A DNA stretch of 64,000 bases from Sophora flavescens (lineage: Eukaryota > Streptophyta > Magnoliopsida > Fabales > Fabaceae), in NCBI GenBank assembly GCA_030762895.1, contig CM061068.1, forward strand, positions 44,791,615 through 44,855,614, written 5' to 3'. Position 1 is the stretch's first letter; the number at the start of each line of letters is the position of its first letter. Both the position numbers and the translations under genes were made by a program. Under the pieces are notes generated by a model, which did no database searches, was not told where the DNA came from, and worked only from the letters and a program-made list of their open reading frames with translations. This document shows, piece by piece, positions 1 to 12,284 of the stretch.

Positions 1-231
1 GTATCTAGAGCCATCCTTCCTAGAGTGACTTTTTATCTTTTTACCGAAAATTTCTTCTTCCCACATCATGTGGTATCAAACCATCCTTACTAGAGTGACT
101 TTTTATCTTTTCGCGAAATTTCTTCTTCCATACGTATCATTTGGTATCTAGAGCCATCCTCCCTAAGAGTGACTTTTGATTTTGTTCTTTGATTTTTTCA
201 AAATTTCTTCTTCCCATCACATATCCATGTC
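1..231 (+). repeat. Three tandem ~72-85 bp repeats with primer-binding-site-like motifs
   Basis: Three head-to-tail copies start at 1, 73 and 144. Each opens with gtatctagagccat or gtatcaaaccat, continues with a shared block tagagtgactttttatc, and ends in a ttcttcttcc tract. The openings, preceded by TG or TTG, resemble the plant retrotransposon primer-binding site TGGTATCAGAGCC (initiator Met tRNA 3' end) with small changes. I infer that this is the LTR/PBS junction of an old copia-type element, multiplied in tandem. Confidence 0.5.
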
Positions 232-1407
232 AACACTATTTCTTGAAATGAAAAGATTTCAAAGGAAGCATGGAGAAGTTCAATATGATTCTTGACAAGC
301 TAGTAGAAATAAAAGGAGGAGGCATGGAGGAAGGGAAATATGGGAGATGTGATAAGAGAAGAAAGGAGAATAAAGAGTATGAAAAAGGAAGAAAGAGGAG
401 GACAATGAAAACTTCTTGTTCACGAAAATGAAGCATGTTGGAAGAAAATGAGGTTTGAAGAAAAATGAGAGCAAAAAAGAAAGTGAAATTGAAAGAAACA
501 AATTTGAATACTTGTTTTGATGTTATTCTTAGTTACATTGCCTAGTTGTGTTGATTCTCTTTTGAAGGAAGTTGAGTGTGTTCCTCAAGGAAGCTTACAG
601 AGACATTCATTGAAATTGAAGATGTATTCAAGAAGGAATCTTACCAAGCCATTCAAAGGAGAGTGAAATGACAAGTATCGATTGAGTTAGTTGCATGAGG
701 AAAATAAGGAGATGAGGAACACTAGAGGAATGGCTTCCCCCTAAAGCCAGAAAATAAGTCTCAAATCCCACTTGGAAGTCATGGCAATCTATTACTCTAA
801 TACCTTTATTACCTAGATTAGCTTTTGGATACAAATGTTGGATTACTCCTACTTTGATTCATTTATCTAACATTTCTCCTATAGGTCTCAAAAGAAAAGA
901 ATTGTGAAGGTCAAGCGACCCAAAGCAGAGCATGACAAAAGAATGAGGCAAAGTTGAAAAGAAATGGAGAGTCTCGTTATAAAAGAAATCAAGGTGATGT
1001 TCCTATCTTTGCCTAGAGGTGACAAATTCTATTTTGAAGGAGTTGAAAAGTAATTCAAGAAAGGTACCCCATGGATTCAAGAGAGTTTGTGTTGAATCCA
1101 GAGATGGTTATGATTCCCAAAGGCAATAAATTAAATTTAAATTCTCTTGAGAAGGGTGAATGATGGAAACCAAGAATGATAACTTCAATTTAAAGCTAAA
1201 TTAATTTTTATGAGAATTTTATGTTCATTGTGATGAACTATTATTCTTGTTTGGGCTGTATTTTGAACTACGGATCTAGTTTTTGTTGGAAAGCTTAGGA
1301 AATTATCTACAATCGTATCTCAATCCTCGCCCGGCTGATTCACTTTTATCATGGTGAAAAAAGCGAGCTGAAAGTTTAAATTTTGGACATTGAGCTTTAA
1401 AGGAGGG
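232..1407 (+). other. Probable retroelement internal remnant, no intact coding
   Basis: This stretch is purine-rich on the plus strand and has no open frame that I recognise. It lies between PBS-like repeats and a polypurine tract (aaaggaggg at about 1400) that directly precedes an LTR start. That position makes it the likely decayed interior of the element whose LTR begins at 1408. No gag, protease, integrase or reverse transcriptase motif could be read in it. Confidence 0.3.
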
Positions 1408-1905
1408 TGACTTTTGGCACCATGCCTAAGTAACTCTCCTTTTTGAGATGTTGTGGATCATTTTATTATTTTGCTAAGTGTGGTGGTAGGTCGATTAGTG
1501 GAGAGTTAAGTGTAATTGGCCACTTATGGATTTGGCTAAATATTTTTATTAGTACATTAGTGCAATAGTTATATTTAGTTATGTTAGGGATTATGTCATC
1601 TTATAATGACCTTAAATAAGCCTTCTCTTGCTGTCCGATTCCCTATGTACTTATGAAAATAACTGATGTTGATTTTGGATTAAATTCATGTATGAGAATT
1701 TGTTCTCCTAGGTTCTTGGTTAAGGCCAGCTAAGTTCTTATCAAGATTGGTTGTGTGATCCTCGCATTACTTATCAATTCTCCTTGGAGATTGCAGCGCC
1801 TACAATTCAATATATATCTTCATTTCCGTGTTCTTCTTCTTCAATCTTATAGCCACTCGAACATAGATAGATCAGAAAATATACATATTCCACTTTTCTA
1901 GATCA
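1408..1905 (+). mobile_element. LTR copy, plus orientation (left arm of an inverted LTR pair)
   Basis: It starts TGACTTTTGG just after the polypurine tract AAAGGAGGG and ends ...TAGATCA. The whole 498 bp can be aligned to the reverse complement of 1913-2415. Shared landmarks include ttatatttagttatgtta, gatgttgattttgga, cgtgttcttcttctt and the terminal ttttctaGATC. By eye the arms are roughly 70-80% similar. Only 7 bp separate the two copies. Confidence 0.7.
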
Positions 1906-1912
1906 AGTGATA

Positions 1913-2415
1913 TGATCCTAGAAAAGGAACAGTATATTTTTCGGATCTATACATGTTTGGTGGCTATCAAGTTTGAAAGAAGAAGAACACGAAAATTGAA
2001 GAAGGAGAATGGTGGAAAGGTAAGCGCCCGATGTCCAGGAATTGACAAGTCATGAGAAAGTCCAAGAATCATGGATTATGACTCAAGGAACTTAGTTGGA
2101 CCAACAAAGAGCCTAAAAATAGAAGATTCTCACTATGATTTGGTCCAAAATCAACATCAAAGTTAATTTTCATCATCAATGAGGAAGTACCCTTAGGTGG
2201 GAAGAAGCAGTGAAAAAGGCTCAGAAGATAAATCATAAGATGACACAACACTAACATAACTAAATATAACTAATGGACTAATAAAACATTTACCCACCAC
2301 GAAGTGCCAATTAAGAGACTTACTCTCCGCTAATTGAAGTTCCCATGCCGAGCAAATAATAAAAATGATCCATAGCGTCTAAAAGTAAGTAAAGTGGGCA
2401 TGCCAAGCCAAATTA
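1913..2415 (-). mobile_element. LTR copy, minus orientation (right arm of an inverted LTR pair)
   Basis: Read on the minus strand, it begins directly after a polypurine tract (GGGGAGGG, plus-strand 2416-2423) and ends at the shared centre. It is the inverted partner of 1408-1905. Each arm has its own polypurine tract on its outer side, so the pair looks like two 3' LTRs meeting end to end. A single element with direct LTRs would not look like this. Confidence 0.7.
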
Positions 2416-3620
2416 CCCTCCCCTGAACCTCGATCATATCCAAAGGTGTAAAATCCAGTCCGTCTTTACCAGCAAGGCCGAATCAAGTCAAGAAGAGAGA
2501 TATGATTGTAAATAACTCAAAATACAAACATACGGGTTCCATGAAAATAAATTCTCGTAAAAATTTATTTGACCTTAAATTAGATATCTCGTATTTTGCA
2601 TCATCATTACATCACACAAAGAATAATGTGATTGCAAAGGGACGAGGACAATGGAGCCCCGAAGGCGTTAGTTTGTTAACATTATAAGCGGCAGATTGAT
2701 GTATAACGAGACACGGAAGTTGTGGCTTGTACCTGATTTTTTTTAACTGAAATTCAATGTATTGCTTACTAAACGATGTACATATATTTCAGGATGTGTT
2801 CAGTAAATAACTAATAGTTTCTTGATATGGTAATGTTGTTATCGTTTTTAGTCTTGAGTTTCCATGATATGGTAATACCCTCTTATCCATTGTCATCACT
2901 ATCAAACTTTCCTTTTCCATAATCATCCATTTTTATTATTATTGTTTCTAAGTATGTGATCATTATACAAAGATTATGTGATTACCAAAAAAGTGTCAGG
3001 ATGCAATGAAGATGTTATTCTTATAATAATTTCTTACAAAGATGTATTGTATATGCAACACCTTCAAACACAAAATTTTGTAGTAAGTGAGTACATATTT
3101 ATCTATTTCGAATATTTTTTATCTTAATACACGTCGTTCAAAGATGGTGTCGCATTTTTTGTAAAATCATTTACCTAACTAAGCTTTACCCAGTCAGTGA
3201 TGATGTAAAAGAAATAGTGACGTGACTGCAAGGACAGGGTTACGGAATTTATTAGAAGTGGTAGTGAAGGGCCTGTTTGTTTAGCGTTGGAAAATTCAGT
3301 TTGACATCCAAACCGCCGTTGTTATCGTAGTTGGGTTTACGGTGTAAAGTGAGAGATTTGTGAAAGTAAAAATTCACAACAATTTGAGAATGAATGATTT
3401 TAGGCGTGGGATTCCAAAAGTCGCGTATTTATTCTTTAAAAGTGATTTTTTTTAACATCAAACCGAAATCAATTTTTACAAAACCTTTTAAAATATTTTT
3501 ATAGAATAAAATAATTTTTTTTTAACCTGATTTTTTCAAACTCAATTCTTAAAATAAATTCTATCAAAATTTAGAATAAACTACCTTTTGTTTTTGCTAG
3601 AAGCAGTGAATTAACTATTA
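2416..3620. other. AT-rich intergenic sequence, nothing assignable
   Basis: The first ~70 bp are probably interior sequence of the minus-strand element. The rest is AT-rich with only short frames. A GGGCCTGTTTGTTT motif at about 3267 resembles termini of some plant MITEs, but I found no matching inverted end. Confidence 0.5.
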
Positions 3621-3735
3621 CCTGGGGTGTGATGATGTTCCCTTTGTTTTATCTTCAGAGACGTAGAGATGCATGATTGACTGTAGTGACCCTGGGGTGA
3701 TGATGTTCCTTTTGCCTTCATTCAGAGACGTAGGA
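3621..3735 (+). repeat. Imperfect tandem duplication, ~45-bp homologous core, ~69-bp period
   Basis: The block cctggggtgtgatgatgttcc...ttcagagacgtag at 3621-3666 recurs at 3690-3733 with a few changes. It lies in otherwise anonymous sequence. Confidence 0.75.
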
Positions 3736-6587
3736 TATGATGACATTCCTGTTTTTATTTTTAGTACTCAACAAATTAGTGGATTCTTTCTGTGATGTCT
3801 TGCTTTCAAAGATGTGCCTCAGTGGGTGGTGGTATCAAACAATGTGTATTCTTCTCTTTGCTCTCTTTTATCGTTTTCTTTATTGGCCCGTCTTTTGTAG
3901 TTTTCGTGTGTTTGGATGAGGAGTTTGTGAGCGTGATTTTTGGATGGAATTTGATTTTGTTGAATTGATTTCAATACAATTGGGTTACACAGGCTAGTGA
4001 TTTTATGTTTGGATGTTTTTTACTTTGAAACAAAGTTTGATCTCAAAAGCATTATAATTTTGCATCAGCGGAAGATCTACAAAATTTATTTACAGTGAAG
4101 TGATTTTGGATGCAAAATTAACCCGCAAACGTGTTCTGTGTGCTCTTTTTTGATAATGAATTTGATAGGTCTTTGAAATCGCTGAAGTGAAGTAAACAAC
4201 ACACTTCCTTTTGATTTTCTAGTCGCGTGAAATTACCCTGCTCTAAGTATAATCGATAAATTTTATATTATTATAGAAGTATAATTTCGGTCAATGAATA
4301 AAGTAAATAGAATAATTATAGAATAAATTTCTAAACTTTTAATGTGATATTCCAATTTGATGACCTTAAAATGGATGACGTACCTTCATTTGCAATGGTG
4401 GCGCTGGGAACGTAACGCAGATTCATTTGATTGCAGGTTTGCACTTCATTTTGCCTTCCGCCCAATTCCAAGAGCGAAAAAGACATCATATCATCAATTT
4501 ATGCTATCCTGGAGTTGTTACTGTTACTTGTAAGCTAAAGGTTTTCTCATAAAGCAGTCTACTAGATAGGCCAGTAAAGTGGGATACATTAAATGGGTTC
4601 TCTCTCCTTTTTGAAAGTAAATTCCTCTCTTCCAGAGGTACTTCTATTTTAAGCTTTTTAGAATCGACTCTAATACATGACTAAGGTTTATGACTACCAA
4701 CGTTCAGTTTCGATCGTGACTAGTGCTCAACCATTCTTACCAGTTTCTTTATCATTTGTGATTTCAACATCGCTTCGCGGTTCAAAAACTCATACAAAGG
4801 TTCAAAAGGATTCATGCAACAAAATTCAAATGCTGACTTCTTATTTCATCAAGTAACTCTTCAAATTTGAGATTGAGCTGGCATTTGCAGTAAAGTGACA
4901 ATCAAGCGGATTTGGGAATATATTTAAAAGTACAACTTGGCTAGGCAATGTTTGCAACACCAGAATGTTAGGAAGAAAATAATCGCAGTTCGATCATGGT
5001 GACCAAGCGATCTCTATGAAGACAACACCTTCTCGACTTCAGCTGTCACCTCTGGGAGGTTTCTCAGCAGGAAGATTAAGCAACAATGCCCTTCTTTGAA
5101 TAGTAATCAATATTTTAAGCCATTTCATTGCCAAAGACCATGAAAGGAAGTTTGAAAAAGCACCATAAAACCAGATAAATGAGGAAAATTACTCTTCAAA
5201 TAATTCAGCATTATCTATACATTAGATAAACCTGGATCCATTTTCCTATTCATTAACAAATGTTAGACCCATATTCACTTATAATCCTATTTTTGCCTTT
5301 TTTTTATATTATGTTGCAAACTACACTATTTAATTTGCTTGCTTATACAGTTGGAGTTCCATTTATGCTGGATGGGCATTGTGTCGTGCAACACTACACA
5401 ACTAATTAAATATCATTATTTAAAAACAAATAATGTTTAACGGGTTTCATCATTACAAGAATGCCAGCTGTCTTGAAAGCCTTATTTTCAGTCAAACCGA
5501 GGGCCGGCAGCCAGCCTTCTTTCACACGCCACGATGTGAGGACATTGAGGCTGGCTTGATGGCTAGCCCAGAAGAGAGTGTGTGGCGGTTTGGGATGAGG
5601 TGGAAGGGAGCTAATCGCGGTGGCTAGTGCGCGACGGACAAACCATACCTCTTAATCGTTCCTTGTGGGTTGATGGTGGCTTTGGGGACTCGTCTGCATT
5701 GGGGTAATAAAGCGATTGTTCTGGCGAAGCGTAGGCAGCGAGTTGTCTTTGGAAGAAGGCATTGGAACATCATGGCGTTGGTAATTATGTGGAAAAGGTA
5801 AAAACAACCTATCCCTCTGGTTTTTTTCTTGTTCTCAAATTTTATATGATTCAAATTTAGGGCATTAATGGTTGTGTTATCTTTATGTGACATCAGAGAT
5901 GAGATATGAAGAGGCTAGTACAATCACAAACAGAGAGGAGAAGGTATTATATATTTCCACTTCAGTATGTTCATTAATAACAACCCGGATGGTAGCTAAT
6001 GAGATACTTAAACACATCACATACATGAGAAGCTTCTTTATTATTCCTTCAATAATTAAAACCTACAGTTCCCTTTTTTCCTTCCTCTGCATTAGTGTTA
6101 TGGTTTTGCATAAGTAGTGCAGTATATTTGGGAATCGGCATCTGCAAAATCACAGTGTCATTTGGACATGGTTAATGGGTAAGGGAGGAGTCTTTTAGTT
6201 CATTTAGGGCGTAAACTTATTAGGTGCCTACGATATTTGGTGTCAAACTAATAACTCGGTGGGTTAATGCATGTCCATGAAAAGTGGAAAATGTACGGCG
6301 AAATCTAAGACTCAGATAATTCTTTGTTTTTGATATAGGGTTCATGAGAGTATAGAGTTCTTTTCTAATTTGTAGTTATAAGTGGAAGTTTTTTAATGGT
6401 TTCAATTTTTGAGCGAGAACAGTTATCTTTAGACCACGTTTTTTAATTTGGACTAGGTGTCATCACAGGACATAATAGATTATAATAAGTGGTAATCACT
6501 AATTAGAAACTTAGTGAAAGTTAAAAAAAAATTATTATTAGCTGACCTTTGTTTGGGAATAATCAATATCTAATGTTCTAAACTAAA

Positions 6588-6588
<1 letters not shown>
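3736..6588. other. Intergenic sequence without a recognisable gene
   Basis: No conserved protein could be read in any frame. A locally GC-richer patch at 5440-5810 (ggccggcagccagcc, tggcggtttgggatgagg) stands out from its AT-rich surroundings and could be a captured gene fragment. Its longest frame (64 codons at 5433) matches nothing I know. Confidence 0.5.

Positions 6589-6646
<58 letters not shown>
6589..6646. repeat. (AT)n microsatellite
   Basis: Nearly uninterrupted AT dinucleotides, broken once by a GT near the right end. Confidence 0.95.
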
Positions 6647-8689
6647 TTCTCTGCATCATTATAGAATCTTTCATGTTTTCTTAAGGATAGGATGCTTTAT
6701 TTTAAAGGCGAATTTTATTGCTATATGATTGGTCGCACTTTTAGTACTAACCAAAACCACTCAAAGTTAGCATGTTACCAAGCTAACAAATCTCCCAATA
6801 TTGAATAATATCTATTAGATTGTATTGATATGGGGGTGGATTCTCTTGAATGGTCCCTATACACCATCCGATAGTTTGAATACCATGTTACTTTATTTGC
6901 GCCAGGTTCTCAATTTTAGTACTTGGGATATCTATTTGCTAAGTGTTTAGCTCAATCTTGAAACTCTTTAAAATTACATCAAATACCTCCTATAGTGGAT
7001 GCCTATGTATTGAATTTAGAGTATTGCTCAATATTTGATATCTTTTGACTCTTTTGCTTTTGAAGTTATTTCTTTGGTTTCCAGTTTTATCCGATATTTA
7101 CGAGTTTTGGTGAGATAGCTGAAGGATTTGGGACTTTGACTAAATTAAGTGGGAGGGCATGTGGAAGAAGAAGGGCGGTAGTAAAAATATCCGGTTTGTA
7201 CTCATTTCTTTCTCTTGATAAATCTTGATTGTAAATGGTTTTATTATTTGTCTTTTCAAGAATGTAATGTATTTATCTCTTGAATTACTGAAACGGAATC
7301 AAGCTCCGTACATCGTGTCATGAGTATCCTTTTGATGATCCTCCTTGGATAGATTTGGCCGTTCTGATGCTTTACCGAAGGAAAATCTAAAGATGAGGTA
7401 ATAGTTGATTGATTTGGTATCTTAGCAAATGAAGTAAAATTTAGCGTAGGTAATATATGTGAAAATGACCCCAATTTGTTTTTTCACGTTAATCCACCTA
7501 ATTTTCTTGACTTGTGATTATGGGCAATCCATTCGATACTTCTTTAAATGTGTTTTCAGCGGTAAGTTTTTGAGTTGCGGTAATTGACCACAAAAATTTG
7601 GCAACAAGTCATTTGTAGAAGTCTGCATTTTGAAACTTCCCCCTTGAGATGCTTTAAAAATTACATTTTTTCCACAAAAAAACAATAAAATGCAGGTTTT
7701 GGAGATTATAAGATTATTTAAATAGCTTCATGGATGCTCACAACATGTTTGTCTCTGAACCTTTCTTTTCTCTCCCATAGCATAAGAATTCGATGTGGAT
7801 GTTCCACAATACTTGACCCTAGGTGGCGGACCATTTTAAGGAGGAAGTTTTTGCCTGTTAACGACTTGTTTAAGTCCTCTTTCATTTTCAATTTTATTTT
7901 CTTTTAATTTTGATGACCAATTTGCTGCCCTTTTGATTACCAACTTTATGCCTATTGTTTTGTGCTATATGTTTTAGTACGAAGAAAAAAATTTGTGTGA
8001 TCAAACCATCATGTTTTTGTGTGACCAATTCATCCTATTATTAAATCTTTTTTACATGTCAAAAATTGAATTCATTTTGATGATAAATGATTGATTATAA
8101 AATGAGTTTTGCATTTACGAGGAATAAAAACTCTCTTAGATAGTGTTCAAATTGTTTATAGAATGTATATTATCATGCGATTATCCTTCTGATTTAGAGG
8201 TATTTCTACTTTTGCAAGTTTCATCATAATATTTCTACGATATGGGACTAGAATATTAGCTAAGATCTTGAACATTCTTGGGACTTTGGGATTGGGCGTT
8301 GGTAATACTAGAGAAGTTTGAACACATTGATGATATTAGAGATGGTGCAATGATGATTGGACTTTGGGATTTGCTATGGACACTTTATGATTACTGGATT
8401 TGATATGATGGCGATGGGTTGGAACATTTTGGAAGATGTTATAGAAGTGAGTATATTTGAATCACGACAAATATTGTTTTCTTAGTAGGAAACTCAATAG
8501 GATACTTTTGCTAATAGGAATAGTAATACCATGGACTAAACCATCATTAGGGGAGTGATGCTAGTAGAATGTGTTTGGATTTAATTGTAGTAATTTGGGT
8601 TAAAATTAGGATTGTTTGAGACAATTTGACTACTTTAGAAGTTGATCATATTGAAAGGTTAATTCGGATGTGATAGGTAACCCTAATTA
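6647..8689. other. Intergenic sequence, nothing assignable
   Basis: AT-rich throughout. I found no frame longer than 72 codons, no splice-consistent gene model and no transposon termini. Confidence 0.5.
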
Positions 8690-9335
8690 GTTGGTTAAGT
8701 AGTTAGTTAAATTGTTTGTTAGTTAGTAGGAAGTTAGAGAGTTGGTTAAAGAAATAAGGCATGTTGCCTATAAATAAGAGGTGTTATGTCTAGGGTTTAT
8801 TAAAATTAGGTGATTAGTTACTTATTTTTTTAAAAGGGGTCACTTAGTGGTTAATGGTATATTTTGGGTGGAGAGGGCAGCGTGAAAGAAGCGGAAAGTG
8901 AAGTGAATAATAACATACATAATGTTTACAAACATTAAATATTAACATTAACCATTTATCATTATCAAATAAATTTAGAGTGAGATTTTTGTATGCTATT
9001 AGTGTAAAAATTCTTTACACCTTTGGTAAGCAATGAAAATCAAGATGTGAATTACTTTTAAGGTGGTTAGAATAAGATTCAAAGAATTTTAATGATATGG
9101 CAATTGGTAATTTGTTGGTGTGCAAAATGTTTTTACCTTGGCATTGTATACAATTAAATTCATAAATTTATTAGTTCATGTTATTCTCCTCCATAACAAA
9201 TGTTTAAAAGTTAATGTCAACAAAATCTTTCTTTGTGGAATCAGTATACAGTCTCGTAGAGTTACAGTTAATTCCTCAGGTGTGGGAATTCATTTGAAAC
9301 ACCTCTCCCGATAAATGTTCTTCCACACAATAACA
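8690..9335 (+). mobile_element. Possible copia LTR remnant ending in a PBS-like motif
   Basis: The stretch 8690-8760 is rich in ttagttagtt-type repeats, a texture also seen in the young copia LTR at 51719. It is followed by a TATA-like TATAAATA at about 8769. At 9335 an LTR-like end (...acaataaca) is followed directly by tggtatcgaacc, which resembles a Met-tRNA primer-binding site. No second LTR or coding part was seen, so the call is tentative and the left boundary is a guess. Confidence 0.3.
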
Positions 9336-9590
9336 TGGTATCGAACCTCTAGCCATACTTCAAGATCCAGGTTATGTGCTAGCAGGTACTACACCATTTT
9401 GGTAATATTGATATATTTTATCTTGTTAACATGAAACTAACATTTTAAATGTGTTTTTCATTATCAACATTATAGTGTGTATTCATGATATAAATATATT
9501 GAAAGATGAAGAGTGTTAATAAATAAAAATAAATATTATAGCATTATTTATTTATTTTGAAAAACTACCCGTGCATTCCTGAGTAATTAT

Positions 9591-9800
9591 AGTATTCTAA
9601 AATTATGAGGAGGGGACAGAAATGGCCCAAATGGTGGAAGAACTTATACCAACACTCGAGCATAACAAAAAGATCACACCACATCATTAAGGCACGGGTA
9701 AATTACACTAGTATTCTAAAATTATGAGGAGAGGGGACGAAATAGCCAAAATGGTGGAAGAACTTATACCAACAATCAGGCATAAAAAAAAGATCACACC
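9591..9800 (+). repeat. Tandem duplication, 120-bp period
   Basis: The segment starting gtattctaaaattatgagga and ending agatcacacc occurs at 9591-9680 and again at 9711-9800 with about 90% identity. The duplication abuts the truncated 3' end of the adenylate kinase pseudogene and occupies the place where its last coding exon should lie. Confidence 0.85.
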
Positions 9801-9822
9801 CTATTAAAGTTAAGAATTATAC

Positions 9823-10650
9823 CAGTTCAGTTTGCTTGTGAAATACCTCCAGTCTTGACTTAAGAACAGCTGCAGTATCATCCTTGCGCTGGATAAGAGG
9901 TTCACCAGTAACCTGGGAGATTAATTTGACAATGAAAGTTGTAACGTGGCGTGACATCAAAAATACAGCCTCTCCTTCCTGTAATTTTGTTTGTTCAAGT
10001 TTTTTATTTTAAATTCATAGTATCTGCCAGTATGGCGACAACTAAAACCAGCACTGCCTCATAACTAAATTCATTTCCCAATTTAAAAAAATTAACAATG
10101 AAATGTCGCGCCTCAATATATGTAGCATTGAATTCAATTCTGAGCGAAAATAATAGGTTTAAACACACTTTCATAAATGTAGGAATTGTGCTTAAGCAGA
10201 TATTTTGCAGGGTCAAAAGAAAGGACTTGTAGATAAAGATGCAGACCTTCCACCATCAACCCCAGAACCTTCGGAGGAGCAAATTTTGTATGGTAGGTTC
10301 TGCCACTGGAGGGGTGTATCCAGCGACCAGTAATCCGCTCCTCAAGGACTGCATCATCAATTGCAAAATTGAGCACCATATCTACTTTAACTCCTTGCTT
10401 TTTCCAGCATCTCATCAAGCTGTAAATAAAAAAAAGTACGTCCATAATATGCAGAAAAACATAATGTAAAAAAATCGACAATCAACTAATTCTGTTTTAG
10501 AGACGATAATATTTCAAACAAAAGAAACTCACTGAGTAACTCATTTGTTTAACAATGTAATGCCTTCTCTGCTTGCACCACAGTTCTGGGAAAACCATCA
10601 AGAATGAAACCTTTCTGACATGATGGTTTCTTCACTCTTCATCTATAATG

Positions 10651-10682
<32 letters not shown>

Positions 10683-12284
10683 TGAAAAATCATAACATAA
10701 TGTCATATTACAGTGACATACAGTAAACCAGCAAATCCTCAGGAAAGATTGTGTACAAAAACCTTACTTATCCATAGCTTCTTTGCCTTAATACCAAGAG
10801 GGGTTTTAGCTGCTGCTGCTGTAACATATCACCAGTAGCTAAGTGGCATAAGCAGTACTCATCCTTTATGATTGGCGACTGGGTACCTTTTCCAGATCCA
10901 GGTGGGCCTGCATTAACGATTTTTCAAGTTTATACTCCACCTACGACTTCTAAACTATTTTAAATATAAATTATAATTCTTAAACAACGAATCTTAAATG
11001 TAGCCAGACCAAATATGGAGAATAACACTAACTAGAAAACTACAATAACTTGTTGAACAATCAGAACATTGGTGTGGATACATAGAAGCATATCAGTTTT
11101 AAAGATAAACAGATAATTTGAAAGATAAATGGAGACAACTTAATTTTGTGCTTCCTTTTGTTGCCTTGCAAATAGAAAGAGTAGCATTAAAAATCAGTAA
11201 TTTTATTTGGAAAATGATAACGATTACAGGATGCATTACAATAAAAAGCACGCGCTCTGGCCTAGAGTACAATTCTTAATGATAACCAAGCAGATATAAA
11301 GTCCCAAAGAAGTAATATGTAGTTGAGACCATATAAACAAAACCACCACAAACAGATCATTTATATGAACTAACTTCATTGGGGCAAGCATCCTCCACCA
11401 GTAGTTCACAGAAAGATCTACAAACTAAATTGCTTTATAAAGTTAAAAACAATACACTAGTTTATCATCTAATCAAACAATAAGAAATTATCTTCATGAA
11501 CAGAAAAGTAAACAAGGATGCTCAAGTCAGGTATGTTCTGTAATAAAAAAATATCAAGCCTACAACATAAATAGTTAAGAGATGAATGATGACCAGTTAA
11601 AAATGAGAAAGAACACAGAGGGTTAAAAGCAAATCCGTAGCATATCACATATGGTGCTACTTGTACCATGACAATTACTATAAGAAACAAGAATCAAAAT
11701 CACTTTTCTGGACAGAAAAAACCTCTAAGAGATGGATGTGTGTAGATCCATCAATTTAAGAATCATACTCAAAGCAGTTCATAAGCAACATAAATAACTA
11801 GTTGATGAGACATCTTGTGGGGTTGTAAAGCTAGGCAATGGATAAGACCAACAAGTACATGATCCTAAAAACACTAATTTGAAAATTAAGTTCATTCATC
11901 CCCCACAAACATAACAGAAGATTCATAAACAAGCAAGGTGAAATTGTATTTCATTTTCTTCTCCAGTAACTGAACTACTTATAGCTTTGATCGTGGCAGA
12001 GTATCTCCGTCCTCAAATTTATCAGTGTTTCCCGTACCAAGCATTCGAGAACAATGAAAGAACATTTACAGTTGGGAACCTCGTGGCATTTACAAGGAAA
12101 CCCTAGAAAGCGCAAAAACATTGGAAAGCACTGAAGTTTTGAAACATGGTTTGGGATAATTGAAGAGATATACCAATAAGAATGAGACGCTTGTCAGGCT
12201 TGGAGGAGCACTTGAAACGACAGAAGGAGTTCAGACATGAGGTCAATGAGGGAACATCTTCAAGTTAGGTGCTGCTGCAGCCAT
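9823..12284 (-). pseudogene. Adenylate kinase pseudogene (unprocessed, five exon remnants)
   Basis: Exon remnants read on the minus strand are: 12284-12174 (start ATG, then SSKPDKRLILIG); 10907-10768 (P-loop PPGSGKG, then TQSPIIKDEYCLCHLATGDML); 10681-10564 (GELVSDDLVVGIID, QKGFILDGFPRTVVQAEK); 10419 to about 10254 (VLNFAIDDAVLEERITGRWI, HPSSGRTYHTKFAPPK); and 9912-9823 (VTGEPLIQRKDDTAAVLKSR). Introns keep GT/AG borders at most sites. This is the order of a plant cytosolic/mitochondrial adenylate kinase (ATP + AMP to 2 ADP) of about 240 residues. It is broken: single-base indels in exons 1, 2, 3 and 4, a short deletion after GDML, a donor changed to GC after exon 3, and no final exon (the segment after FHKQTE). 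Retained introns mean DNA-level duplication or in-place decay, not retroposition. Confidence 0.88.

Noticed and set aside
236..501. Overlapping minus-strand frames rich in Phe, Leu and Ser
   Set aside because: They come from a purine-rich plus strand (gaagaaagga type). No domain, and two overlapping frames give the same low-complexity composition.
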